Positions 1-8,860 of a stretch of 58,922 nucleotides of DNA are shown piece by piece (position 1 is the first letter of the stretch; each line of letters begins with the position of its first letter). Made by a program: the position numbers and the translations under genes. The stretch comes from Desulfobulbaceae bacterium UBA5611 (GTDB lineage: Bacteria > Desulfobacterota > Desulfobulbia > Desulfobulbales > Desulfocapsaceae). The notes beneath the pieces are model-generated. The model was not told the origin of the DNA and made no database searches. It was given only the letters and a program-made list of their open reading frames with translations. Location of the stretch: positions 8,097-67,018 of the forward strand of contig DIKT01000051.1 in NCBI GenBank assembly GCA_002424635.1. The letters run 5' to 3'.

Positions 1-249
1 TCATTCAGATAAGTCTTGATCTCCATTGTCGATCTCGTTAAAAGGAACAGATTCAAGGCGGCCATCCTTGTTCAGCAGTAGTTCGACCTTGGCCCTTGCC
101 TCGGTCAGGCTGCTGTTGCAGAAGGCGGCCAGTTTTATTCCTTCATCAAATTTTTTGAGACTTTTTTCCAGGCTCAGATCGCCATCTTCCAGCTCTGCCG
201 TGAGTTGTTCCAGGCGGGCCAGGGCATTCTCGAATGTTTGTTTGGCCAT
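1..249 (-). CDS. xseB: Exodeoxyribonuclease VII small subunit
   Basis: The 82-residue protein has the size and the two-helix, acidic-ended composition of XseB: MAKQTFENALARLEQLTAEL at the start, then the LSLEKSLKKFDEGIKLA core that packs against the coiled-coil arm of XseA. With XseA it forms exonuclease VII, which degrades single-stranded DNA to short oligonucleotides in the cytoplasm during repair. The stop codon is the first three bases of the window, so the gene is complete. No good Shine-Dalgarno sequence precedes the ATG. The large subunit gene lies about 6.5 kb away on the same strand rather than adjacent. XseB genes often head an ispA/dxs operon, which would continue to the left outside the window. 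Confidence 0.93.
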   Translation of the reverse strand: MAKQTFENALARLEQLTAELEDGDLSLEKSLKKFDEGIKLAAFCNSSLTEARAKVELLLNKDGRLESVPFNEIDNGDQDLSE

Positions 250-416
250 AATAAAAAAACATTGTTAGGTTTTTAAAAACATGAAGCCTATATTTATATA
301 GGCATTTCCTCAGGGAAGTGCAACGTGTGGTATCATTGATTATTCATCCTTGATGACATCCAAGGTTTGGAACCTTACCATTTAACAGTAAAAATTAAAA
401 ACTTTAATGTAGCAGC

Positions 417-1319
417 ATGCAAGAATTGATCAAGGATTTTCTCCGCTGGCTTACTGTTGAAAAAGGCTATTCTGACCATACTGTCAGCGGCTATCAACAT
501 GATCTGCTCGAATTTGCCGCCACCATTGCTGAAGGTATGGCGGTGCAGGCCATAGAGGCCGGTTCCATCCGTCAATTTGTGGTCAGCCTGCACGGTAAAA
601 ATAATGCGGCCACGGTGGCCAGAAAGCTGTCGGCGATGCGGACCTTCTTTCGTTATCTCCAGCGCCGGAAGATAGTGGTTACTGATCCGCTGAGCGGAAT
701 TTCCGGACCTAAGATTGGTCAGTTAATCCCGGTGTTTCTGACCGTTGATGAGGTCTTCCTGCTTCTAGAAACTCCAAGCGCACAAGACAGCTTCATGTCC
801 CGTGATCGGGCCATTCTTGAGCTCTTGTATTCGACTGGGATGCGTGTGGCTGAGCTTGTTTCCCGTAATGTCGACCACCTTGATTTTGAGACTGAAATGC
901 TTACGGTTCGTGGCAAAGGCAACAAGGAAAGGATGGTGCCTGTAGGGCGACCGGCCAGAGAGGCGGTGCGGAAATGGCTGTCCAGTCGGCAGCAATTGAT
1001 GCAGGAACGCGCCGGTCGTGGTCTTGTCCTGGAAAAAGAGGCATTATTTCTTAATAGTCGCGGCAGTCGTCTGACCACCAGAAGCGTGGAGCGCATTGTG
1101 CGGGCTTATGGCGAGCGGGCAGGGATCCCGCAAACAGTAACGCCTCATGCCCTGCGCCATTCTTTTGCAACCCATCTGCTGGAAATGGGAGCGGATCTGC
1201 GCTCGGTGCAGGAACTGCTGGGTCATGCCAGTCTGTCCACCACCCAGCGTTATACCCATCTGACCCTTGATCATCTGGCAGAAGTGTATGACAAGGCCCA
1301 TCCCATGGCCAAGAAGTAA
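417..1319 (+). CDS. xerC: Tyrosine recombinase XerC
   Basis: This 300-residue tyrosine recombinase has the size and two-domain plan of XerC/XerD. The N-terminal SAM-like core-binding domain covers about residues 1-90 and the catalytic domain about 105-295. The catalytic residues are visible: Arg in STGMRVAEL, Lys in GKGNKER, His and Arg in HALRHSF, His in LLGHASL and the nucleophile Tyr in TQRYTH. Xer recombinases resolve chromosome dimers at dif together with a partner and FtsK. The position directly before hslVU is the common bacterial xerC-hslV-hslU arrangement, which favours XerC over XerD. No integron- or phage-type features are attached, so a mobile-element integrase is unlikely. Confidence 0.9.
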   Translation: MQELIKDFLRWLTVEKGYSDHTVSGYQHDLLEFAATIAEGMAVQAIEAGSIRQFVVSLHGKNNAATVARKLSAMRTFFRYLQRRKIVVTDPLSGISGPKIGQLIPVFLTVDEVFLLLETPSAQDSFMSRDRAILELLYSTGMRVAELVSRNVDHLDFETEMLTVRGKGNKERMVPVGRPAREAVRKWLSSRQQLMQERAGRGLVLEKEALFLNSRGSRLTTRSVERIVRAYGERAGIPQTVTPHALRHSFATHLLEMGADLRSVQELLGHASLSTTQRYTHLTLDHLAEVYDKAHPMAKK

Positions 1320-1442
1320 GACCTGTTCGGCTTAAGGCTGATAGTTAAATGGCTGACAGAGAAATTCAGGGTCCTGGTCGGCAACATCATTAACAAATAT
1401 TTTTATGCTGCATCAAATTTAATCAACCGGATAATTCAAATT

Positions 1443-1973
1443 ATGAAAATTAGATCGACAACAATCCTGGCGGTCCGCCATAAAGGCCAGGTGGCCCTGG
1501 CCGGTGATGGTCAGGTCTCTTTAGGCAATACCATCATGAAACATGAGGCCCGTAAGGTGCGGCGCCTCTATCATGGCAAAGTTATTACCGGGTTTGCCGG
1601 CGCCACGGCCGACGCCTTTACTCTGTTTGATAAACTGGAGCAGAAACTGGAGCAATATCAAGGTAATCTGATGCGGGCCTCAGTCGAGTTGGCTAAGGAA
1701 TGGCGGACAGATAAAATGTTGCGCAAACTGGAGGCCATGCTGGTGGCGGTGGATGATCAATATTCTCTGCTGTTAACCGGCAATGGTGATGTCATTGAGG
1801 CCGATAACGGGGTGCTGGCCATCGGTTCCGGCGGGCCCTATGCCCAGTCGGCTGCGCTGGCCTTGATCCGGCACAGTGATCTTGATGCTGAAGCCATCTG
1901 CCGGGCTGCCATGGATATCGCCGCCTCCATCTGTGTCTTTACTAATCATTCCATTATCGTCGAGAAGATATGA
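1443..1973 (+). CDS. hslV: HslV, peptidase subunit of the HslUV protease
   Basis: The 176-residue protein is a proteasome-beta-like threonine peptidase. After a five-residue leader (MKIRS) the N-terminal nucleophile Thr-Thr follows, and the family motifs AGDGQVSLGNT, RRLYHGKVITGFAGATADAFTL and IGSGGPYAQSAA are intact. Twelve HslV subunits form the double-ring peptidase core that receives substrates unfolded by HslU. The last codons overlap the hslU start by 4 bp (ATGA), so the subunits are translationally coupled. The propeptide must be removed to expose the catalytic Thr; the start gives a leader slightly longer than the single Met of E. coli HslV. Confidence 0.95.
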   Translation: MKIRSTTILAVRHKGQVALAGDGQVSLGNTIMKHEARKVRRLYHGKVITGFAGATADAFTLFDKLEQKLEQYQGNLMRASVELAKEWRTDKMLRKLEAMLVAVDDQYSLLLTGNGDVIEADNGVLAIGSGGPYAQSAALALIRHSDLDAEAICRAAMDIAASICVFTNHSIIVEKI

Positions 1974-3385
1974 ATCCCATACAGTCATTGACCCCTAAAG
2001 AAATTGTCACCGAGCTGGATAAATATATCGTAGGTCAGGCTGAGGCCAAGCGGTCGGTAGCCATTGCCCTCCGGAATCGCTGGCGTCGCAGACAAGTAGA
2101 TTCGCCCTTGCGGGAGGAGATTGCTCCTAAAAATATCATTATGATCGGACCTACCGGGGTCGGTAAAACCGAGATTGCCCGCCGGCTGGCCTCTTTGGCC
2201 CAATCGCCTTTCTTCAAGGTTGAGGCCTCTAAATTCACTGAAGTCGGCTACGTCGGCCGGGATGTGGAATCAATGATCCGCGATCTGGTTGAGATTGCCA
2301 TCAGCATGGTCAAAGAAGAAGAAAAAGAACGGATCGAAGGGCTGGCTGAGTTCTATGCCGAAGAGCGCATCCTTGATATCCTGCTGCCGGTACCGCCTGC
2401 GACGGCAATGTCGGAAGGGCCAACCGGCAGTCACTCCTTTTTACTGCAGAGCCATGCAGAAACAGAACAGGCGGTCACTACCGGACGCAGGGAGGGTGAG
2501 TCTTCAACCCGGGAAAAATTCAGGGAAATGCTGCGGGATGGCCGGCTTGATGAACGCCAGCTTGAGCTTGATATTACCGAGTCTCATGGCTCGCCCATGG
2601 TGGAGATTATGACCACTTCCGGCATGGAGGATATGCAGTCCAATCTGCAGGATGCCTTCAGTAAGATCTTTTCCAAGAAGAAAAAGAAGAGAAAGCTTAA
2701 AGTGCCGGAGGCAATGAAGGCCTTAACCAAAGAGGAAATGGAACGTCTGGTCGACATGGATAAGGTGATGAAGGAGGCCTTGCGTCGTACTGAAGAGTCG
2801 GGCATCATCTTTCTGGACGAGATTGACAAGATCGTGTCCAAAAGTTCGGGCGGCCATGGGCCGGAGGTCTCCCGGGAAGGGGTGCAGCGCGATCTGCTGC
2901 CCATTGTCGAGGGCTCAACGGTGACCACCAAGCATGGCATGGTCAAGACCGATCATATCCTTTTTATTGCCAGCGGCGCTTTTCATATGAGCAAACCCTC
3001 TGATCTGATCCCGGAACTGCAGGGCCGCTTTCCAGTCCGGGTTGAACTGCACTCACTTGGTCAGGACGAGTTTGTCCGCATCCTTACCGAGCCGGAAAAT
3101 GCCTTGATCAAGCAGTATATTGCCTTAATGGCCACCGAAGGAGTGGAACTGGTCTTTGAACCGGAATCAATCCAGGAAATGGCCAGGATTGCCGTTGAGG
3201 TCAATCAGAATACCGAGGAGATCGGAGCCAGAAGGCTGCATACGGTCATGGAACGGGTATTGGATGAGCTCTCCTTTGATGCCTCCGAACGGGGAGCAGG
3301 GCAATTTGTGGTCAGTGCCGCCTATGTGCGTTCCCAGCTTGATGCGATTGCCCAGGATCAGGATCTGAGCCGGTTTATCCTGTAG
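1970..3385 (+). CDS. hslU: HslU, ATPase subunit of the HslUV protease
   Basis: The 471-residue AAA+ unfoldase shows the HslU-specific N-terminus (LTPKEIVTELDKYIVGQ), Walker A GPTGVGKTEIA, the pore segment EVGYVGRDVESM, the I-domain insertion at about residues 110-245 and Walker B IIFLDEIDKI. The C-terminal sequence ends in RFIL, the tail that docks into HslV. It forms a hexamer that unfolds and threads substrates into HslV. It overlaps hslV by 4 bp. A short inverted repeat lies just after the stop but has no T-run, so no terminator is called. Confidence 0.96.
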   Translation: MNPIQSLTPKEIVTELDKYIVGQAEAKRSVAIALRNRWRRRQVDSPLREEIAPKNIIMIGPTGVGKTEIARRLASLAQSPFFKVEASKFTEVGYVGRDVESMIRDLVEIAISMVKEEEKERIEGLAEFYAEERILDILLPVPPATAMSEGPTGSHSFLLQSHAETEQAVTTGRREGESSTREKFREMLRDGRLDERQLELDITESHGSPMVEIMTTSGMEDMQSNLQDAFSKIFSKKKKKRKLKVPEAMKALTKEEMERLVDMDKVMKEALRRTEESGIIFLDEIDKIVSKSSGGHGPEVSREGVQRDLLPIVEGSTVTTKHGMVKTDHILFIASGAFHMSKPSDLIPELQGRFPVRVELHSLGQDEFVRILTEPENALIKQYIALMATEGVELVFEPESIQEMARIAVEVNQNTEEIGARRLHTVMERVLDELSFDASERGAGQFVVSAAYVRSQLDAIAQDQDLSRFIL

Positions 3386-3611
3386 TTATGATGGTATTTA
3401 TGAAAAATCCTGATTCGGTCGCTCTTGATTTATTATCTTGAGCGAGCGAACTGGGAAATCATTGATCTGCCGAGTCTATATTATTTATCATTGCAATGTA
3501 CCTACCATTACTTATCCCTTGATCTTTTCAGCGCTTATCTTTCGGTCTTTTCGTTTTTTCTTTGTGTTGGTTTTTATCAGGGAAAAAGTCTTCTAATAGA
3601 GCAGGCTGTTT

Positions 3612-4892
3612 TTAACTTTTGGCCAGCGGGTTAGTAAAAACGGCAGCTTTTCCCAATTCTCTTTCAATCTCTAACAGCCGGTTGTATTTGGCAATGCGCT
3701 CACTGCGACAGGCTGAGCCGGTCTTGATCTGGCCGCCACCCATGGCCACAGCAAAGTCAGCCATGAAAGTATCTTCAGTCTCACCGCTGCGGTGGGAAAT
3801 GACATAATTCCATCCGGCCTGCCGGCATAGTTTGATAGCGTCAATGCTCTCAGTGACAGTGCCGATCTGGTTGAGTTTTATGAGCACGCTATTGGCTGAT
3901 TGTTCAGCAATACCACGGGCAATAAATTTGGTATTGGTGACAAAGAGGTCATCACCGACAATCTGGCTCATGCCGCCAAGGGCAGCGGTGTGATCGGCAA
4001 AGCCCGGCCAGTCATTTTCCGCCAGACCGTCTTCGATGGAAATGATAGGATAGGTCCCAAGCCATTGACCATAAAATTGTGTCATTTCAGCACTACTTTT
4101 TGTCCCTTGGCCTGACTTGTCCAAATGGTAAGCCCCCCCAGCAAAAAAAGAACTGGCGGCCGGATCCAAGGCGATAGCCAAATCCTGCCCAGGCCGGTAA
4201 CCGGCAGCGGCAATGGCGTCGACAATCAGCTCACAGGCCTCGTCATTGCTCTGCAGGTTGGGAGCAAAGCCGCCTTCATCGCCAACGCTTGTGGCATAGC
4301 CCTTTTGGCGCAGGATTTTTTTGAGAGCATGAAAGGTTTCGGTACCGTAGCGCAGGGCCTCAGCAAAACTGGGAGCGCCAATGGGCATAACCATGAACTC
4401 CTGAAAGTCGACGCTATTATCGGCATGCTTGCCACCATTGATAATATTCATCATCGGTACCGGTAGACGGCTCGCTGCGGGACCACCAAGATAAGCATAC
4501 AGGGGAAAGCCTGAGACCGCTGCTGCAGCCTTGGCCACCGCCATGGACACGCCGAGAATGGCATTGGCTCCCAGCCTGGCTTTATTGGGAGTGCCGTCAA
4601 GATCAATCAGCAGACGATCAATTTCAGTTTGGTGAGCAGGATTAAAGCCAGTAAGGGCTGGAGCAATAATGGTATTGACATTGGCCACTGCCTGGAGAAC
4701 GCCCTGGCCATTATATCTTTTTTTATCGCCATCTCGTAATTCCACGGCTTCATGTTCACCAGTTGAGGCCCCTGAAGGAACCGAAGACGAGACCTGAATG
4801 CCATTGTCCATGAGGCAGAGGACACGCACGGTTGGATTACCTCGTGAATCAAGAATTTCTAACGCGGACAGTGATGAAATGACTGGTTGCAT
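3612..4892 (-). CDS. eno: Enolase
   Basis: The 426-residue protein is a complete enolase, converting 2-phosphoglycerate to phosphoenolpyruvate. Visible signatures are the Mg-binding and catalytic regions SVGDEGGFAPNL, SIEDGLAENDW and GDDLFVTN, the catalytic lysine in LIKLNQIGTVTE, and SHRSGETEDTFMADFAV. I place the start at the ATG at 4892, because the in-frame codon two triplets upstream is GTG and a strong GGAGG lies directly before. It is convergent with hslU. About 225 bp lie between them with no gene. Confidence 0.96.
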   Translation of the reverse strand: MQPVISSLSALEILDSRGNPTVRVLCLMDNGIQVSSSVPSGASTGEHEAVELRDGDKKRYNGQGVLQAVANVNTIIAPALTGFNPAHQTEIDRLLIDLDGTPNKARLGANAILGVSMAVAKAAAAVSGFPLYAYLGGPAASRLPVPMMNIINGGKHADNSVDFQEFMVMPIGAPSFAEALRYGTETFHALKKILRQKGYATSVGDEGGFAPNLQSNDEACELIVDAIAAAGYRPGQDLAIALDPAASSFFAGGAYHLDKSGQGTKSSAEMTQFYGQWLGTYPIISIEDGLAENDWPGFADHTAALGGMSQIVGDDLFVTNTKFIARGIAEQSANSVLIKLNQIGTVTESIDAIKLCRQAGWNYVISHRSGETEDTFMADFAVAMGGGQIKTGSACRSERIAKYNRLLEIERELGKAAVFTNPLAKS

Positions 4893-5024
4893 GAGCACCT
4901 CCTCCTCTTATTTATTATTCAGCCTTTGATATAATATATCTGAATATTAATTCTCAAATAAATCTCTTGTCCAGTTTATTCTCTAATTTGTCTTTTCACT
5001 GTAATTCCTGAAAATAGAATATTT

Positions 5025-5038
5025 TCCGCTAAGCCGGA
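5025..5038. promoter_or_regulatory. Candidate activator site upstream of PEP-CTERM gene 1
   Basis: TCCGC-TAAG-CCGGA is a 14-bp near-palindrome about 110 bp upstream of a candidate -24 element. The same motif, same length (TCCGC-AATA-GCGGA), lies at a similar distance before the other PEP-CTERM gene at 53852-53865. An A/T-rich GAATATTTT block sits directly beside it in both places. I infer an upstream activating sequence for a sigma-54 enhancer-binding protein, probably PrsR-like. The rest of the 320-bp gap at 4893-5213 shows no gene. Confidence 0.5.
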
Positions 5039-5145
5039 CAAAATAAAATGATCGAAATGGTTTTGCTTCCTACTACCATTTTTCCCCTTGAACTAACTAT
5101 GTAAAAGTATTGATTTTTATATGGTTAGAATAACTTCTGCAAAAA

Positions 5146-5161
5146 AGGAACAGTTATTGCT
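5146..5161 (+). promoter_or_regulatory. Candidate sigma-54 promoter of PEP-CTERM gene 1
   Basis: AGGAACAGTTATTGCT keeps GG and GC ten bases apart and a perfect TTGCT at -12, as in the consensus TGGCACG-N4-TTGCW. The -24 half is imperfect. The predicted start of transcription is near 5172, giving a leader of about 40 nt with an AAGGAGGAG ribosome site. Confidence 0.45.
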
Positions 5162-5213
5162 TTAGCCATAAGCAGGTAGAGGCTAAAGTGTTAATTTAAA
5201 AAAGGAGGAGAAA

Positions 5214-5852
5214 ATGAAAAAGAAATTTGTAGCAGGACTGGCTATAGGGATGATGATGCTTGGTATGAATGGCCTGGCCAATGCCAATATTGTTGTTTTT
5301 CCCGGCCTGGAAGGTGGTTCAGGGGATGTTGAAAATGTGCTTTACAATGGCACCAATGACATCAATCAAGGCCTGACTGTTACGGGCCATCTTAATCAGA
5401 GTGGAGAACAGGTAGACTTTTTAGGTCAGGAAGAATTGTTTACACCTGCCATCGGCCAAGCCCGCATAGAGGCAGTTGACGGTGAATTCACCTGGATCCA
5501 GATTACTCTCGATGATCCAACTAAAGGGTTTACGAAAGTTCAATTCAATCTTGATTTCGCGGATGATGGGCAAGTGTCTTTTTCCTTTCTTGATCAGTTT
5601 GGAACATCTTTTGATAGTATCTGGGATGTTGATGGCAATGGTGAGAATTTCTTCACCGCTATCGCCGAGGATGATCAAGTGATCGTTTCTGCAACTATTG
5701 AAAGTATTGGAACGGTTATTTCCGGAATTAATGACTTACAGCAAGTTCGTCTGGCGCCGACTGATGTTCCTAACGGAGTTCCCGAACCGGCATCTATGCT
5801 CCTGTTTGGTACTGGCCTGGCTGGCTTGGTCGGGCTGCGTCGTAGAAAATAA
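5214..5852 (+). CDS. PEP-CTERM domain exported protein
   Basis: The 212-residue precursor has an N-terminal signal peptide (MKKKFVAGLAIGMMMLGMNG, cleavage likely after ANA) and a C-terminal sorting signal: VPEPASMLLFGTGLAGLVGL followed by RRRK. The tripartite tail (PEP motif, hydrophobic helix, basic end) is recognised by exosortase EpsH/XrtA and links such proteins to exopolysaccharide export. The body is a mixed, acidic beta-rich domain with no recognised family. No exosortase is in the window. An AAGGAGGAG lies just before the ATG and a strong terminator follows, so the gene is monocistronic. Confidence 0.85.
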   Translation: MKKKFVAGLAIGMMMLGMNGLANANIVVFPGLEGGSGDVENVLYNGTNDINQGLTVTGHLNQSGEQVDFLGQEELFTPAIGQARIEAVDGEFTWIQITLDDPTKGFTKVQFNLDFADDGQVSFSFLDQFGTSFDSIWDVDGNGENFFTAIAEDDQVIVSATIESIGTVISGINDLQQVRLAPTDVPNGVPEPASMLLFGTGLAGLVGLRRRK

Positions 5853-5877
5853 TAGATAATCTGTGAATAGTGTTATC

Positions 5878-5909
5878 AGGCGGGGTCCCATCAGGCTCCG
5901 CCTTTTTTT
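5878..5909 (+). terminator. Intrinsic terminator after PEP-CTERM gene 1
   Basis: AGGCGG and CCGCCT form a stem around a 14-nt loop, followed immediately by a run of seven T. It lies 25 bp after the stop codon. Confidence 0.8.
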
Positions 5910-6048
5910 ATTTCTCTCTGACATGTGGTGGTATGAAACTTGACATATTTAGAGATGATAAGTAATTTTAAAAAAAATGAAATATAGTCATATAAAAACT
6001 TAGTCTGAAATATTTGTCTTAGCTAGCAATCTATCTTTATGGAGCCGT

Positions 6049-6546
6049 ATGAGACTTAAAAGAAAAGCATGCTTTTTGATGATTTTCTCGTTCTTGTTGT
6101 GTGCTCATGGTATTGCCGGCCAGTTGCCAGAAAATCAGCAAACACATGAATCGGCCTGGCAGGAACCGAAGATATATCTTGACTCAGGAGTTTTTGGCCC
6201 TGATTCGGAATATCTGTTGGCTAAACTGACTCCCAAGGAAAGAAAGTGGTACTATAGATTTCAGGAAGGAATTCCTCTGTTTGCCGGTTGGAAAAAGATA
6301 ACCCAGGCTGTGGTGGAAAAATTTCCGGAACATGAGCGGGAAGGAAGATTGGCCGCCATGCAGGCACTAGGTGTTAAGATTGGTTATGAATGGAGCCGAG
6401 ACAACCGGGTCCGCAAGGTCAGTACTGCAACATTGAGGGCCTGGGGACAGGATCTGCGCAAAGCCGGCGCCGAAAATCATGTGCAACTGGCCAATGTTTT
6501 ATATAAAATAGATAATGAAATCAATCAATTATTGCAAATAAAATAA
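6049..6546 (+). CDS. Small exported protein of unknown function
   Basis: I do not recognise this 165-residue protein. It begins with a signal peptide (basic MRLKRK, then a hydrophobic stretch ending near HGIAG), so it is probably periplasmic. The mature part is helical and charged, with aromatic-rich segments such as KERKWYYRFQEG and KVSTATLRAWGQDLRKAG. The conserved-looking LTPKERKWYYRF and RAWGQDL segments are the best handles for a homology search. GGAG lies six bases before the chosen ATG. It sits alone between a PEP-CTERM gene and the convergent xseA. No terminator was seen after it. Confidence 0.7.
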   Translation: MRLKRKACFLMIFSFLLCAHGIAGQLPENQQTHESAWQEPKIYLDSGVFGPDSEYLLAKLTPKERKWYYRFQEGIPLFAGWKKITQAVVEKFPEHEREGRLAAMQALGVKIGYEWSRDNRVRKVSTATLRAWGQDLRKAGAENHVQLANVLYKIDNEINQLLQIK

Positions 6547-6561
6547 TTGTTGACCTAGGCT

Positions 6562-7926
6562 TCAAGAATCAATTTCTTTTACTTCGCAATCCAGTCTGCC
6601 ACTATGCAGTAATATTTCTATCTGTTCACCACGGTGGACCTGTCTGCTGCTGGTAATTATGTCGTCCTTTTTTTGTTCTGTCTGTTTTCTTCTGACGATA
6701 GCATAACCCCGAGCAAGAGTGGCAAGGGGACTGACTGAATCTAACAGGGCCGCCTGAGCGGAAAAGGCGGCGTTTTTTTGGTGGAGAAAAACGTGCATCT
6801 GGTGGATTAGTTTTGTCGTAATATGGGCCAATCGTTGCCGCTGGATTGTCATTCTGGTGACAGGTGACTGGTGTTCGAGTCTGGCTCGGACTGTTGCAAA
6901 ATTAAGAGTCTGTTGCTGGAGAAATCTTTCCATAGAGCTAGTCAATAAAGAAGTGGTGTGGTCAAGCTTCAAGGTAAAATGAGCAAGATTTAATCTTAGA
7001 TCTCCAAGAAGGCGTCTGTTTTGGGAAACCTGTCTGCTGTAGTTGTCAATCTTCTGCAGGAGCAGGATGGTCAGCTGCCTTTTAAAGATGAGTATCTGTC
7101 TTTGCAGGATTGATAGATTAGGGATGATCTGTTCTGCAGCACCAGTCGGTGTTGGTGTCCGGAGATCAGCACAAAAATCGGCAATAGTAAAATCGACTTC
7201 ATGGCCGATAGCAGTGACAATAGCCAGGGTTGAGCCGGCGATAGCTCGGGCTACACATTCCTCATTAAAGGCCCACAGATCTTCCAAGGAACCGCCGCCC
7301 CGGCACAGAACGATAATATCACAATCAAGTTCCCTGTTCACGGTGGCGATTGCTGCGGCAATTTCTTCAGCAGCACCTGTTCCCTGCACCCGGACCGGAT
7401 AAATCTGGATAGTGGCTCCCCATTGGCGATTTCTCCAGACCTTAAGAAAATCATGGACTGCCGCACCAGTAGGTGAGGTGATCAGGACAATTTTCCGGGG
7501 AAACAGCGGGATCATTTTTTTTCTGGCCTGATCAAAAAGACCTTCTACTGCCAGCTGATTTTTCAACTTTTCAAATTGTAACTGGAGCACTCCGGCCCCA
7601 TGAAAATCAATGCTGTCTACGATAAGTTGATAATCGCCACGGGGTTCATAAACTGAGATCCGGCCATGACAGATAACCTGCTGGCCATCCTTGATATCTT
7701 TGGCCAGAAAGCGTTGCTGACCTTTAAAAAGAATAGCTCGAAGCTGGGCACCCTCATCCTTGAGCGTAAAATAGCTGTGGCCGGAGTAAGGTCGGGACAG
7801 GTTGGAGATTTCGCCACTGACGCTGATAAAACGGAATTCCCCTTCGAGAAGAGTTCTTATTGACCGGCTGATCTGCGATACTGTGAGTATGGCCGGGCCT
7901 GCAGAGTTTATAGTAACATTTGCCAT
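6562..7926 (-). CDS. xseA: Exodeoxyribonuclease VII large subunit
   Basis: The 454-residue catalytic subunit of exonuclease VII has an N-terminal OB-fold with SGEISNLSRPYSGHSYFTLK and YEPRGDYQLIV (about residues 10-105). The nuclease domain follows, with RGGGSLEDLWAFNEE and TAIGHEVDFTIADFCADLRT, then a long coiled-coil arm (about 275-385) that carries XseB. I choose the ATG at 7926 because it matches the family N-terminus. An upstream in-frame GTG at 7968 would add 14 unlikely residues. The xseB partner is at the left edge of the window. Confidence 0.93.
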   Translation of the reverse strand: MANVTINSAGPAILTVSQISRSIRTLLEGEFRFISVSGEISNLSRPYSGHSYFTLKDEGAQLRAILFKGQQRFLAKDIKDGQQVICHGRISVYEPRGDYQLIVDSIDFHGAGVLQLQFEKLKNQLAVEGLFDQARKKMIPLFPRKIVLITSPTGAAVHDFLKVWRNRQWGATIQIYPVRVQGTGAAEEIAAAIATVNRELDCDIIVLCRGGGSLEDLWAFNEECVARAIAGSTLAIVTAIGHEVDFTIADFCADLRTPTPTGAAEQIIPNLSILQRQILIFKRQLTILLLQKIDNYSRQVSQNRRLLGDLRLNLAHFTLKLDHTTSLLTSSMERFLQQQTLNFATVRARLEHQSPVTRMTIQRQRLAHITTKLIHQMHVFLHQKNAAFSAQAALLDSVSPLATLARGYAIVRRKQTEQKKDDIITSSRQVHRGEQIEILLHSGRLDCEVKEIDS

Positions 7927-8164
7927 AGCAAAAAGATGTGAGTCATGGAAGAAGTCATGGCTGTTCACCCAGCAGGAAAGATATTATATCTTAAGGCTTT
8001 TTGGTCGGTGAGCGGCTGGTTGAGAGAATTTTTGCGAGATCATCATAGTTTGGCAATGGACATGCAGCGCACTATCGAGTAAATAGAAAAATTCATATAT
8101 TGAAAATTTGACCCTAAAATGTTTGCGGTGAAAGGTAAAGTAAAAAGCAAAAGGAGGTTGGCAT

Positions 8165-8860
8165 ATGGCACGACAGAGCGCTTTTGATATACAACAGATT
8201 CAGCAGAGTTCCCACGATGACGGCAATGGCTTGCTTGAACATTTAAATCTGCCTCCCGCTGTTATCCGGTTCATCAAAAAGAATAAAAAAAATCTGCAGA
8301 TCGCAGTTATTGCGGTAGTTGCAGTGGTTGTCTGCTGGACCTTGTACAGTTCTTACCGATCCAACAGGATCCAGAAGGGATCGGCAGCGCTGGCTATCGC
8401 CATGCAGGCGCCTGAAGCACAAAGGCATGAGGCCCTTCTTGCTGTTACCACCGATTTTTCCGGAACTCCTTCGGCGCAATGGGCCAGTACTGAATTGGCC
8501 CATGCCCAGATGAAAGCGGGTAAGTATAAAGAGGCCGCTGAGCAATATGAGGCAGTGAGAAAAAAAGTAAGCCAGTCCAATCCTCTTTTTGCTTTGCTGA
8601 CCTTTGGTCTGGCCCAGGCTCATGAGGCTGCTAAAGTCTTTGAGACAGCAATTGCTGAGTATCAGTCCCTGCAGAAAATTCAGGGGTATGAAAGAGAGGG
8701 AGTGGCCGGGCTGGGCCGAATTTATGAATTTCAAGGCGAGATAAAAAAGGCCCTGGATGTTTATGAATCTTATCAGGCTACTTTTACCGGTGACAATCTG
8801 GGTGATCCTGCCAAAGCAGAGGTTGATGAGAAGATCGCCAGACTCAAGGCCATGCAGTGA
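8165..8860 (+). CDS. Membrane-anchored TPR protein (YfgM-like)
   Basis: The 231-residue protein has a cytoplasmic N-terminal segment, one transmembrane helix (about residues 44-62, LQIAVIAVVAVVVCWTLYSS) and a C-terminal periplasmic region of tetratricopeptide repeats, for example ELAHAQMKAGKYKEAAEQYE and LAQAHEAAKVFETAIAEYQS. This topology matches the YfgM/ancillary SecYEG translocon family, which helps exported proteins fold. The function is inferred from topology only. AAAGGAGG stands before the ATG. Its stop overlaps the GTG start of panC (GTGA), so they are probably co-transcribed. Confidence 0.75.
   Translation: MARQSAFDIQQIQQSSHDDGNGLLEHLNLPPAVIRFIKKNKKNLQIAVIAVVAVVVCWTLYSSYRSNRIQKGSAALAIAMQAPEAQRHEALLAVTTDFSGTPSAQWASTELAHAQMKAGKYKEAAEQYEAVRKKVSQSNPLFALLTFGLAQAHEAAKVFETAIAEYQSLQKIQGYEREGVAGLGRIYEFQGEIKKALDVYESYQATFTGDNLGDPAKAEVDEKIARLKAMQ

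Noticed and set aside
417..1319. Integrase of a mobile element
   Set aside because: Length, motifs and position before hslVU fit housekeeping XerC; no attachment site or cargo is seen.
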